The notes under the pieces were generated by a model. It was not told the DNA's origin. It did no database searches and saw only the letters and a program-made list of their open reading frames with translations. Made by a program: the position numbers and the translations under genes. Below, piece after piece: positions 1 through 13,600 of a DNA stretch of 64,000 nucleotides. This DNA comes from Tubiluchus corallicola (Eukaryota; Priapulida; Priapulimorpha; Priapulimorphida; Tubiluchidae): assembly GCA_030141605.1 (NCBI GenBank), contig JAQGDQ010000373.1:124001-188000 (forward strand), read 5' to 3'. Position 1 is the first letter of the stretch; every line of letters starts with the position of its first letter.

Positions 1-150
1 GCCTAAGGTAGCAACGCCACACTGGTGTTTAGTTAGAAATGCCATGGCGACAATGCATTAGTACCTTTCAGAAGCCTAGGCAAAGAGCAGACAGAACAGC
101 TAAGTGCATGCGAAAATAAAACCAAAGATAAAGAGCTCTGAAAAACGTAC

Positions 151-1929
151 CAAAGCAGTAACTGCAGGCGTGTAGAATGACGATAGCGACTGCTTTATGT
201 CAGCTGACGAAGCCTTGCATGAACTAGATGTCGTATTTGAAATATTGTTCGCTATTTTGTCGACCAGTTGCGGCCGATAGTAAAAAAACGCCCTGGTGTT
301 CGATAACGGCAGGTACGGTTCGACTTCGGTTTCGTCTTCGCTCTCGCTACTCTGGATCGGTGGCAGGGCAGAAGTGGCAAGGCTGGAGAAGGGTCGGGGT
401 GGACTATCTGGAGGTTCTTTAAGCGATGGAGACAGCCGATCTTGAGCAGCTTCTGGCCTTCTCCGCCAGTGGATTTGACGGAAGCGATCTTTGGGCAGCG
501 GACTAATTTCGGAAGATAAGGAAGCTATTTTCCTCAATTGTTTACCGTTCTCTTGTTTAATACTGTCACCGAAAGCACCCTCGCTACATTGGTACGTGTC
601 ATTCAATACCGCAGAGTCGCTGACATGGCGTCTCCTCTTTTTTCTTACAAACGTTGTGTCGTCTTCGCTGGTGATCGGCGGAGATTCCGTGTTCCATCCA
701 TCGGTAGCAGAAGGAACGGGCGAAAAGAGTTCTAGTAATTTATCTCTCGCCTTGTGGACGTCGCTATCGGTGAACATACCCAAACGTTTGCGACGAAATT
801 CCGAAAGATTGCGCGCAATTTTGGCAGCTTCAGCGCCGTGCCAAGTTGCGTGTGTGTTTCGTGGAACACCGAGAACCGACATCTGGTCTTCGTTCGAATC
901 GTGTTGCACATTAATGTAACTTTGCGAATGAGTTATAAAATCGGGCGAAGTCGCACGCGCACTTCTCACCGGGGTGCTACGGCCGGACTGTCCAAATATC
1001 TTGCCAAGCTTGGCTTCGAGCGCCCTTACCATCGAAACTTGTTTTCTCTCACCAGGCGACACAAGAAACTGTTCATCAGTTCTGAAATCCGTCACATTAG
1101 GACACTCTGACTGGGAGAGAGAACGTTGTCGTGTCAACGGAGATCGTCGGGGCGACTGCACAGGTGTTACAGGTACTGCGTCAGAAGTCGGAGAAAGCTG
1201 TGACGAGAAGTTAACAGGCGAAGTGCAGTAGGCGGGGGAAAGAGGTTCGGGGGGTGACGTAATTTCCTCGAGTGGGCGTGCTAAAGCTTGCACGGGGGCA
1301 ACATCCGTGCTTGTAGCCGCTGCCGTCACGTTGCCAGAACTGACGCTCCGAGGACGCAAGATGTGCATCAGTTCTTCGTTCAGATGTGCCGTTGTGCTCG
1401 GCAGACCATATGGCGCGTTCGCAAGCCTGGCTCGCTGTTCAAGCTGCTGCAGCGACATGTCGGAAGATACTGCCGCCAGGGCGGAATGCGAACGCAGCCT
1501 GCCCGAATCCGGCATCATTTGAGACTGTAGAGTCAACGGAGTCGGAGCCGTCTGGACCGGTGGAAGACGGGAACCCGATGGATAGGGATGTCCAGAATGG
1601 GCCATATGATATGGCACAGCAGGCGATTGAAAAAGACCAGGCACCATTTGTACAAAAGGCATAGGAAAGCCACCCCAGTAGTAGCAAGGGTAACTCAAAT
1701 AACGCATAGACTGCGGATCCCAAAAATATTGCTCTTGCATTGGCGGGTACGGAGCACCAACGGCCGGAGCCGGTTGAGGGAGCATGCTCACATTCGCGTG
1801 CGGTTCGCTCGTGGGCGGACCGGTATCTAGTTCATGCAAGTTTGGTGTTGCAACGTTGCTGCATTCCAGGGCTTTCCCGGTGCTGCCACCAAGGGACCGT
1901 TCCGTGCAGCTCTCTGGTTGCTTTTCGGG
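151..1929 (-). CDS. WNK: WNK exon 19: 593-codon C-terminal tail exon
   Basis: Residues 1427-2019. The acceptor is an excellent pyrimidine tract ending ctctcacag/CCC. The frame is open to a donor TTTG/gtacgt at 151, so the protein continues beyond the window. If that donor were not used the frame would stop at about position 100. The exon opens with a Pro/aromatic-rich block ([20 protein letters not shown]), then Ser/Pro-rich clusters, a charged segment around [20 protein letters not shown] that loosely recalls the 'FTD-x-x-HK' stretch near the end of vertebrate WNKs, a basic KKRRRH cluster and an acidic [10 protein letters not shown] run. No further RFxV motif is present. Confidence 0.9.
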
Positions 1930-4648
1930 CTGTGAGAGATAGAAAGAAAGAAGCGCGTGAGAAAAAAGAAAAACAGAAGTCAGATAGTTTTAAGATGTTG
2001 ATTGAACCCTGCAACTGCGAACATAACGGAAAGACAAACAAACGCAGAGACGAGTTCCGACAAGTTACCATAGTAACGTGCACGACAGACGGAATGAACA
2101 GATGACAACATTCACACGTGTTTTGAAATTGCGTGTAATTTTTTCGCTAATCTATAATCAATAATCAATCAATGGCAGAAAGTTTTACATTACATTTATA
2201 CTATGCTTCACCTAGCTAAAAACAATACATCGTAAGCTCACTTATATTAACTGCTAAAACGTAGCTCAGACATACACTAAATAGGCAAATCCTCCTAATT
2301 CATCCTGAAAAGGAAAAGGTCGTACTAAGCAGTGGGAAAATACTCGTGTCACATAAATCTCCCACTGGCTACGGTCTCCACTGTGTTAAGCTTATCGATT
2401 TTTCTGGACAGTTTTGTATGAAGGTTCGGTTCAAGAGTTTTTGGTACACTCATATCCCGGTTTGCCGGACAAAATTGGAGAGACATCGGTCCAAATTTGT
2501 CTAAAACCTGTACTAACTGATACCAAGCTACTATAGTAAGCACCGTGTATTAGACTCGTGCAGAATCAATCGCCTAATTGTCTCAAAAACGCCTAAGTAC
2601 GGGCCGCTCCTATGCAAAAGTATATAAAAACTATTGGCAATTGAATTAAATAACTCCGCATAACTATCTCTATATTTTTGTATATAGAGATATACACATG
2701 GTTACACTGATGTAATGATATAAACAAAGTGACGGCCCGCCAACTAGTGATCAGCTTGCGAAACAAGGGAGTGTGTCCGTAGTATGCGGTACTTTCAATG
2801 GACCATATTTTGTCCAAATTTTTCCATATCCATAAAACTGAGGCCCGGCAAACCGAGATATGAATGTATATCATCGGAAGTTTTGCTGTTACAGAGGACC
2901 CCATGCAAACAGAGGTTCGAAAGAGAAGCAAAGGAGACGACATACTTCTAGTTTCTTGGCAGCTTCTAGTAAGTCGGACGGTTTGAGAGACTCCGCAAGA
3001 TCCGAAGCACTTTCAGTCGTCACGTGGTCCACACAGGTCTGGACACGAAAGCGCCCCCTCTGAGTAACTACGGGAACAGAGAAAGCACCGTGTATGCCTA
3101 AAACAAGAACAAGAAGAAACTGTGTTATTGTTTTAAACATATATTTCATATTTTATTGGGAAATTACAATTATAATACACAAACTATTTACAAAGATATA
3201 AATACTTACATATACAGTAAGTCCTTGCTTAACGACTCCCCGTTTAACGTCGTTTTGTTTTAACGACGCCGATCATTTGACATGTTTTTTCACTTAACGA
3301 TGCGCGTTTCGCTGTGACGACGATTTCCATTACTTTGCTCGAGGCAAATTTTTATTTGATTAAGAAAGTTTTTACCTAATTTGATGCATTAAAACAGCAT
3401 CAATTGCGTTATTCTCTTTTAAAAACGCATTAGTAATGTAAACAGTGTAATTATTATACATGTTTTTGCTTCCTGACTGATTACCGACATCACTACTGTA
3501 CTACGAACAGTTTGTGTGCCAAGTCACCAAATAAGTAATTTGCCTGCAACCGGTTGCCGTAGCAACCAGACTAAGTATGCAGATAAAATTCTCAAGGTCA
3601 CCAAATAAGTAATTTGCCTGCAACCGGTTGCCGTAGCAACCAGACAAAGTATGCAGATAAAATTCTCAAGGTCACCAAATAAGTAATTTGCCTGCAACCG
3701 GTTGCCGCAGCAACCAGACTAAGTATGCAGATAAAATTCTCAAGGTCACCCCAGGGCTTACTCTGCAGTGTTTATTGATCAAGCACTATAGTTAGGTATT
3801 GGTAAGTAAAATATATAGGTGGTTTCAGGCAAACAGCAAGACATTAATCAGTAGAAATATGAATAAAACTCATAGAATCTTTAACTTATATATTTAAAGC
3901 AGTATTGATTTTTGCTTCTGGGACGTGTCTCAGTTCTTTCACATTACTTTCTATGGAAGTCTCGGCTTCGTTTAACGACGTTTCGCTTTTTGTTGGAACG
4001 CACTAGCGTCGTTAAGCGAGGACTTACTGTACAGCACAATAAAAACATATACTACGTTAATAAGAGTACAATTATAGAAGTCAAAAGTCAGTTATATATA
4101 TATATATATACATATAATCAGGGTGCATAAGATTATGGATATGTATAAAATAAATAAAATAGCTTATTTTATGGATTTTTGAAATTTTATTTTATGGACA
4201 TCAATAAAATAAGAAATAGACTCTATCTGGAAAGAGATGCCCAGGGGGAAATCAATTAAAAAGTAAAAACAGGAGTGCTTGAAACGTGTTTTTAAACACG
4301 CAGCACTTAGTTTTAATTTTATCGGTTTCGTTTTAATTTTTATCTGTTTCATATCACTTCAAATTTAGTCAAATTTTACGAGACAATGCCTTGTAATTCA
4401 TCACTTCAGTTCAAATAATTCATCTATTTGGTACGAATGCAGAATGCCCTCTAGGCTGAAGTTTCCGATCCAATGCCTGTATTCAGTTTTGATTGCCTTA
4501 TTTTGTATAAAAAATCAAAAAAAATATTTTTTTATTTTATGCATTTCTTATTTTATGGATTTTTCAAATTTTATTTTATGGATTTTTGGTCTTATTTTAT
4601 GGATATCCATAATCTTATGCAGCCTGCATATAATATATACATGTATAC

Positions 4649-4699
<51 letters not shown>

Positions 4700-7600
4700 G
4701 AGAGAGAGTTTTTTTTTAATTTACAATAATTACATCCTGGAACTGAAACATTTTAAAAGAAAATTACAAACTATTTGGAGAATTTCAGAGTTGTTTGAGC
4801 CAAATGACCTGCAATATAAACAGCAAATTATGGCTCATATTACAAATATTTATGTCAAAATGTGGCCCTGACATAGTGGCATAATTTGTCTCTTACACTA
4901 AACAAACACGAACATAAGCATATAATGGTTATGAAGTAATCGGTGCTTTAAAAATCATGAAAATGCCAGCCATTTGTAAGAGACAAAAACTGCTACAAGA
5001 CGTATGCGTATGGCACCCATCCATCTCTCCTGTGGATTTATGGTTGTTTATATGTGAAAAGAAATACAGTGTTACTTGAGGCGCATTAGTAGCACAATTA
5101 TCTAGTACCTACATGGTTAGATTTTGCCTTAAAATTTCATCCCTCGAAAAAATGGAGACGTGAAAATAAAACAAGCGATTGACAATATAATACCTTGTAT
5201 AGCAGACGAATCAGGAACAACATCCACCGGAGCCACTGCCACCGTCACTGTCGTCGTCGTACTAGAATCGTCCGACATGGTTTCCTAAAAGAAAGATTTA
5301 CATTAATCAACGAAATGCCTCTGACGGTTAACGAAGTCAACAGTTGAAACCTTCTATTAAAGAAACTTACGATAAAATGCGGAGAAAAGATAACAAAGTA
5401 ATTCTACTTCCGCTTAACGGCAAATTTAATGGCTCCTTTACGTGAAGACGTTGCCGTGAATGGTGTGAATCTAGCTTAAGATTACTGCAGCTTAAGCTCC
5501 GCAAGGAAAACTTCAAACTGCAACAGATGTGCCGGGGACAATGTTACGATGCCGCAAATCTGGGTTACAAATATCATACTATAAGGGTTCCCACAGAATT
5601 TTAAAATAAATTTGCCTGACTTTTCCCTGACCAAATACTGATTTTCCACGACCAAAATAAGCAGAAATTGTATTACCATATTCATACATTTTTGTGTATT
5701 TATACACATATTGATATGTAATGTGTCGGCACAGTTGCACTAGTTCTAACGAAATTACACTAACCACATTAAACAAACTTTCTTAATCCAATTATTATTT
5801 TTGGAACAGAAATCGAAACTGGGAGCCTGTCATAGGAAAATTTTATTTGAACACGAATCGCTGAAAACTATGTTTGGAAAAATATCGGTTCACGGTGATT
5901 ATTTTTGCAACTCTTTAAAATTTCCCTGACTCTTGGCTCCATTTTCATCATCATCCCTGACTTTTTACCAAATTAACTTTTTCCCTCACTTTAAGGATAG
6001 CCTGTATTTTCAAGGATTATCCCTGACCATGGGAACCTTGTACCATGCAACGAGTCGCATTTGCAGCAAATAAATTGTACATTATTGGAAAAGATGCAGT
6101 CGTGTCTATATGCCTATCACACAAATTAACGCATGATCGGAAAGTATTGAAACGTGATGAATTTTCCATGATGACTTCAACATAAATAATACATTCGCAT
6201 CTCAGTTTGACAGACAAAAGCGGGGAGACGTCGGTCCGTATGTGCCAAATGTCCGTATTTTCCGATACTAAGCTAATGCAGTAGGCGCGTATGCCGTGTA
6301 TTACCTAGTTTGTAGAATTAATCGCCTAATTGTTTCAGAAACATCTAGTACGGGCCACTCCTATGCAAAAGTATACAAAAATTGTTGGCAATTGTCTCAA
6401 ATAACTCTATAGTAATTGATTCTATGTTTTTATAAATAGAGATATACACGTGGTTATGCTGATGTAATGATGTAAACAAAGTGACAGCCCACCAACTAGT
6501 GGTCAGTTCGCAAAACAATGGACTGTGTCCTTAGTATGCGGGATTTTTAAAGGATCAGATTTTGTGCGAATTTTCTCATATCCGTAAAAGCAACGTCCGG
6601 CAAACTGAGATACGAGTGCAGTTACATTTTCTTTCACACACCTTTTTGATGATAACTACACTCACTGCAAGAAAGCAAAATGAAATGAGCTTTACCGCAA
6701 ACTCAAGCTATATCAAACATGCCACGTTTCAGCAGAATTTTGAACGAAAATGAAACAAGCTTACCTGAAACGTTTGCATCATCGTCGGAGCAGCGGAAGC
6801 CGCAGCAGAGATCTCGTCCTTGATCGTCGTCACCTTGAACCTTGACTGGATCACCGGCTTCTGAAGGTTCGGCGTCGGAGGCGTATCTGCCACCCAACAG
6901 GGAGAAAGATCCTTCCGGGTGATTGCGGGAGGATGCAATGGTACGGACGCGGGCGAGGTCAGACCCGGAGGCGTTCCAGGCGTATCCATGGCGACAGTGG
7001 CTGCGGGAGCAGAAAGACTAGGTGTTGAATGTACTCGGGGTTGATATCCCAACAACATTCCTGATGAGCTAGAAAGACTGGCGCTTGACGAATCGGTCCC
7101 GACCTCTGCTGGTCGATCGGGCGAGCGAATCACAGGACTCTTCCCGATGGTGAAGGACACCGGTTTGTCGGGTTCGGAGAGCTCAGATGAGCTTACCAGT
7201 GATGGTCGAGACTGAGCCGACTGAACGTCCAAAGCAGTAGGAGGTTCGGCGAAGACGAATGACGCCGGCAACGACACTGAAGGCATTATCGGAACATCGG
7301 CTAATACTGAAGGTGTGCCGCCATTCAACGTGGCCGCGCTGACATGGTTGCCTAGCAATGTCGGCGGCTGGGATGTGGCCGCTCCGGCGAAGGCGTTCAG
7401 CGCTAGGTCGCTAGCGCTGCGCTCCATGGTGGGAGCCACGTCTTTCTTTGACCCGACGACTTGACGAAGGGCTTGAGCCAACTGTTTCAGAGACGGATCG
7501 GCGTTTGCGGCACCAGGAGTGATGGGCGTGGCAAAACCCTGGGTCAAAATAGGTAGCGACATTTGATGGCCAAATGCACCAGTCGGAAACGGCAGATTCG

Positions 7601-10600
7601 GCAACGAAGTGACGGGAAGTTGTACAGCGTCGGCCTGAGGAACTGCTGGCTGTGGAACCGTCGATGCAGTCGAAGGCACCTGCAATGAGTCGGCATTTTA
7701 AAAAACTGCTTGTTTTGTGCTGTATGCAAAACCAAATTAGTTTGGAGAAACTAAAACTGACACACATATTTGATGAAAAAAGCCGACAGTCTAAACAAGG
7801 CTTAAGAGATATTCCCTTGAAAAAGTACCATCTCGAGCCAATGCCAACCTTAAGTGTATACCTGCGATCATAACCATGTACGAAGCTTAACGTTCATGCT
7901 TGCGAAATGAAATTATGTTACAGGATTACTGATTTCCTGTTTTCTTTCTTCTGAACTATCTGCTGCTTCTTGTTTTGCACAAACTATCGCCACTTGTATA
8001 TTGACTTAGTAACTGCTTGTACCAAGCGGCACCTTATGAATGTCACCCAGTTAAAACAGCTTACTGATTCAGTGAATTATTTTGCTGTAAAAAAAGGTAA
8101 TGAAAAAGTTGACACAGAGGCAGTAACTTTCGGGCAGTCACTCTGTCTCTGGTGAAGCAAGCTTTAAACTGCTTCAAAGTTTGGCTAATTGGAAAAGGTT
8201 ATCTCTGATAGTTCATATCTCTCATCACAAGTGTCATGTGACAGAACAGAAAAGCGATTTATCTTAAAATAAACAGACCCGAACTCTAAACCTGCAGTTC
8301 AGTGTATTTTTACAAACACAGTGTACTAGAAAGCAATCGTGGAAGAGAACCATTAAAAAGACACCAATAACAGTACATAAAATCATACTTTCTTATACTT
8401 CAAAATTTGCAATTGTGAAAGCATAGCTTCAATTTGGTACAAATATATATCCTGCTTATACTGATATACTATTTATTTACTTATTTATATAATATTATTT
8501 ATTTCAAACAATAATAATGAAAAATTAAATGACATCGAGTCACTTTTACATTGATGAAATCAGAGTACAAAGTGTTAAGTAATCCTTACAAATACTGACT
8601 ATGCAAAGTTCATTGCAACTGTAAAATCTCGCACAGGTAGGTGGCAAAACTTCCATACAGGTATTAAATCTCCCATCAATAATTTTCTTTAACCCTTTCA
8701 TTACGGAATGTGGCACACTGCCGCCTATGTTTTTCATGCAAGGGACGGAAGGCGGTAGGACCGCCGCCGGAGCGCAGCACTAAGCGCAGTCACTCGGGCC
8801 TCTTTATTTCACTGCTACGGCCATGCAGAAACATTGCAGAAAAGTTTAACAGCCTTGGGATTGGGGTTGCTTTGCAACAAGTAATGCTAACCAGCCAACC
8901 AGCATCTGAAGCCAGGTGCATCCCACAATACTCTACTGTATAGTATGTTCCCAGGCAAAATCACTTGTAGATTGTTGATGAAACGTATGTTTAGTTGATT
9001 GTTCAGCATTCTTAAGAAATGACTGCATATTATGGATTAGTTTTGTGTCTTTTGTGAAAACTGGTTTCTAAATATAAGTACATGGGTATTTATGATTGTG
9101 TGCACGTGTGTGCGTGCGTGAGTGCATGTATGTGTGCTCGCACGTGTGTGCATGTGCAGAAATAAAACCAGTATTTAATATTAGTACTCAATCATAAACA
9201 GTTAATTGTTTATTTAGAAGATTCTGTTTTAGTAACACACCACAAGAAGTTATTGTCAAATGTGCAAAAGTCAATGTGGACCAGTTAAAAAGCAACAACG
9301 CAGTGAAAGGGTTAAGAGAAAAGCAAAAATCTTCTGTTTGACTGGCTATTTTGACTATAAAGGACACATCATGCAATTAGAGGAAACTTTTACACAGTTA
9401 TTAGAGATATAGAGTAAAACCTTGTTACAACACGAGGTCTGAGACATCACTAAATATGGCGCTATAGTGGGGTTGGCGGTAAGGCGAGGTTCATTAATAA
9501 CCAACAACGGAGTGAAAGGGTTAATCAATGACTACTCAAAGACGATACTCTACAGGTAAAAATGTCACGCCCACCTGTTGCTTCTGGCTTCGCAGTTGAG
9601 GATTCAGCACCTGCTGTATCTGCTGCAGCTGTTGCTGATGGTGCAGCTGCTGCTGTTGCTGCAGTTGTTGCTGTTGTTGCAGCTTGGTCTGGCTGTTCTG
9701 CTGCTGCAACATTTGGTACTGCAACAACTGTTGCATGTAGAAGTGTTGCTGCCACTGTGCTTGTTGGTTTGGATCAGCAAACTGTAGAGGCATCTGCAGG
9801 GACAATTGTATTTTAGTTATTTATGATTATTTACTCATTTTTTATTATTTTTTAATTATTTTTAATATTTATTAGTATTCTGTATTGCTAAAATGTTACA
9901 CACAATGTGCAAGTAATCATGTATTTTTTATCTTAAATCTTAATGTCTTTGCATTGTGTATTATATTGTGTGCATTTTGCAATTTTTCCAATTCATTTGT
10001 ATTTTGTTTTAATTTAGTTTTAAGTGTATGACACTATTGCATTTATCCGTTTTTCTAAACTTGTTGCATACAAGTTTTACCGTAAATATGATTATAAAAT
10101 TATTTATAAATTGCAATTACGATTATAAATTACAATTGTGATTATAAAATACAGTAGACATAAAACTAAAATCATAATTACATTAAAAGTTGTACGTAAC
10201 GGAGTTTTAAAAAACGGATAAATGCAATAGTGTCGTACACTTAAAACTAAATTAAAACTATACACAGATGAATTGGAAAAATTGCAAAATGCACACAATA
10301 TAATACACGATGCAAGAACATTAAGAATTAAATTAAAAATACATGATTACAAGTGGTATAACAAGAGGTATTACAAGTGGTGATTACAAGACGGTGATAA
10401 TGAATACAAAGATGATAAACTTCGTTAAAACATGAGAAATGTCAACAGAGTTTAGTACTACCGCTAGACAGGTAACATTACCTGTGTAGGTAGGAAGCCT
10501 TGCGGCATTTGTCCTGGAGGAAAGAACGACGGCATGACCGGAAAGCTGCCGGCGGGAACGGTTGCCGAAGCAGTGGGCACCGGAATTTTCGGGGGCGCTT

Positions 10601-13600
10601 GTGGCTGTTGCTGAGCCGTTGTCGAAGCAATCGTCGTCGTCATCGGTGCAGAAGCGGTAGCAACGGTCGACGTTCCTGCCGAAGCGGGCACGGGCGGGGA
10701 ACGCGTGCACGGAGCAACGGGGCCCGTATGAGGCACTGGAGTTTGTTGTACCTAAAAAATAAACGAAACCAGTAAATGTGCGTCTTCGATACGCTAAAAA
10801 CAATTTTCTTTAAAAGATAAGTAAGTAAGTAAATAATTTATTGTCATTATAGCATAATGCATACAATGAAATTTATGTGGTCTTACGTACTGCAGTAACT
10901 TATAGAAACAACAAGGAGATTAACATAAATAATTCAATCACTTGTATAGTGACGTAGAGAATTGATATTGGAGATTTACTGAAATTTATTGTTGATGGTG
11001 CGAATTGCAACGGGATGGAAAGAATTTAAAGTTCTTGCGGTTTTAGCGTTTTGGTGAGGCGGAGCCTGAAAACTATTCAGTATTTGTCGATAAATGACAT
11101 TATTCACACACCGCACTAGACAAATAATTTCAGCACACATACACGCACGCACACGCACGCATGCACATACACGCACGCACATGCACACACACACACAATA
11201 CCTGCTGATGGGCATGTAGTTCTTGCAGTTTCAGCTGCAGTTCACCAAGATTAGTCGGAACCGTCGCACCTCCCGGCGTGTGAGGAACTGTTGGCGTTTG
11301 TACTCCGGATGTCCTTCCCTTTTGTGTCTGTTGCACCGGAGGCGGTGCTTTCTGCTGCTGCGGCTGCTGTTGCTGCTTTGAGACGTCGCTAGTGCTGCGC
11401 TCTGGCGTCGAACTAGCTGTGAGAGTTCTATGCTGCGAACCGGAGGGGGTCGGTTCGATGGACGTCCCTTCGGAAGACGTTTCTTGCACCGGGGTTACGT
11501 GAAAGCGACTGCCGGGAGACTTGGTTATCGGAGATTTGTCGCGAGATGAAAGGCGACGAACTCGAGTCGACTCCGTGGACTCTTTAGCACCAGCTGCTTC
11601 GTGTTTCTGCAAAATTAGTAAAGAGAAATTTGTGATAAAATGATATTTACGTAAAGAACACAATATCGTGTTTGTGTATGAGGTTATTAACATAAATGTG
11701 TTACACTCATATCTCAATTTGACGGACTTCGCTTATAAGGATATTGTAAAAATTGGACGAAATCTGGACCTTTAAAAAACTGCCACATATTACAAATGCA
11801 ATCCTATTGTTTTACGAGGTGACCGCTAGTTGGCGGGCCATCACTTTGTATACATCAGTGTAACAACGGGTATATCTCTATACATAAAAATATAGTGTGT
11901 TCACAAATGCGTTGTCTGGTACACTTAGCCTCTGACATTTTCACGATCATCATCAATCACTGGAACTGTGAAACGGCTTATTATTGTATACATTATACAA
12001 TTTCCCTACAATACTGAAATGCATTTCTTTATGTTTTAATCAACCCGCCGTGCGTTTTCTTTTGAAACACCCTGTAGCACGCCTAGACTAAAAATCGTGG
12101 ATGAAACAAACTGTGAAGGACATACCTTTTCCCCTAATTCGGCGCTTACAGCAAACAGCTCGTCGGGTATCGGGTCGCCACTCTTGAACGCTTTGATGAT
12201 TTCCGATATCTGATCAATAAATAATGTCTCGTGCTCCTTTGTCAGCAACTCCTCGGCAATCTGAAAAACACGGCATTCCGTTCAAAACTGATTCTAAATG
12301 GCACGGCACAGAACAGGGAAACACTACAATACTTAGAAACAATATAAACACTCAGGGGTGTATTAACCAATAGGCTACTACGCTAAAGCACAGGGCACCA
12401 AAGTTTGAGGGGCGCCACATTTTAGAAAAAAATTCTTATGTTCCTTGGAAAATGTGTATACTTGTACTTTCATATTCATGTATGACACACATTTTATAAC
12501 ACACCACAGGCAGTTACTGAGCATAGCTTTTATGTAAGTGCCACATAACGAACAGGTGGAAGATATAACACAACAAGCAGTTGCGCAGCCTGCTCGTATA
12601 TAAGCGCTATGTAAATACATGTAATTAATAACGACCAAGTAGAAACTAGGTTAACAGTGTTTCCAATACACCACAAGCGTATGCTGAGATTTGCTGTTAA
12701 TAAATACTACAGTACACTACACTACACTACACTGCACTGTACCTAACTACACTGCACTGCACTGTACATAACTACACTGCACTGCACTGTACCTAACTAC
12801 ACTGCACTGCACTGTACCTAACTACACTGCACTGCACCTAACTACACTGCACTGCACTGTACCTAACTACACTGCACTATACTAAACTATAAACATTTGT
12901 TATTGTGTTCAAAGTGGACAGTGGCTTGTAAATGAATGTGAACTGACGTTCACTTTCAAAACTGACATTGTTAACTTTAACAAACAATCTATTGTTTGAC
13001 ATATCAGGTCCCAAACAAATGTCGTGACAACAATAATAAATCGTATTAAACCAACTTACGACTTACCAAATTTTCAGCTATGGTGGCTCCCTCGTCTTCC
13101 TCTAGATTAAAGATGAACGTAACAGTTTGTTTACTAGTGTCTAGAACGCACTCCGCCATGCCCTCTTCTTTATTAATACTAATCAGTTTTAGTCGGGGCA
13201 TACGTTCCTGCCCTTTCTTCCTACGAGCGCTCTTTTTCCTTTTCTCGGCAGCTGTTTTATCCGTTGCCGTATCTGACAGTTGATCCCTATGGATAACGAA
13301 AAGTGAAAAACATGACTAAAAAGATCAAGGAATCGAGGCGCCAACCCTCGAGTCCTTGCTTAAACTACATACTACACAATTAGAAAAGAGGTGAGCATTC
13401 TCTGCCAGAAAGGGAAATTGTATCAAACCAAATTTCAGTATTTTTAATTCGAATCGAATTCGAATTGAGTATGCAAGATTTCCGAACAACCAATAAAAAC
13501 GAACTTACAAAAATCATGCATATTGCTCGATTTTGCTCTGCAGTAAAACCACTGATAATTTGTTTAAAAATTGTGCACAGAAATGATAGATAAACTGTGC

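Noticed and set aside
9525-9816. Ala/Val-rich and Leu-rich frames opposite the glutamine-rich exon
   Set aside because: Other-frame shadows of CAG/CAA repeats in WNK exon 15.
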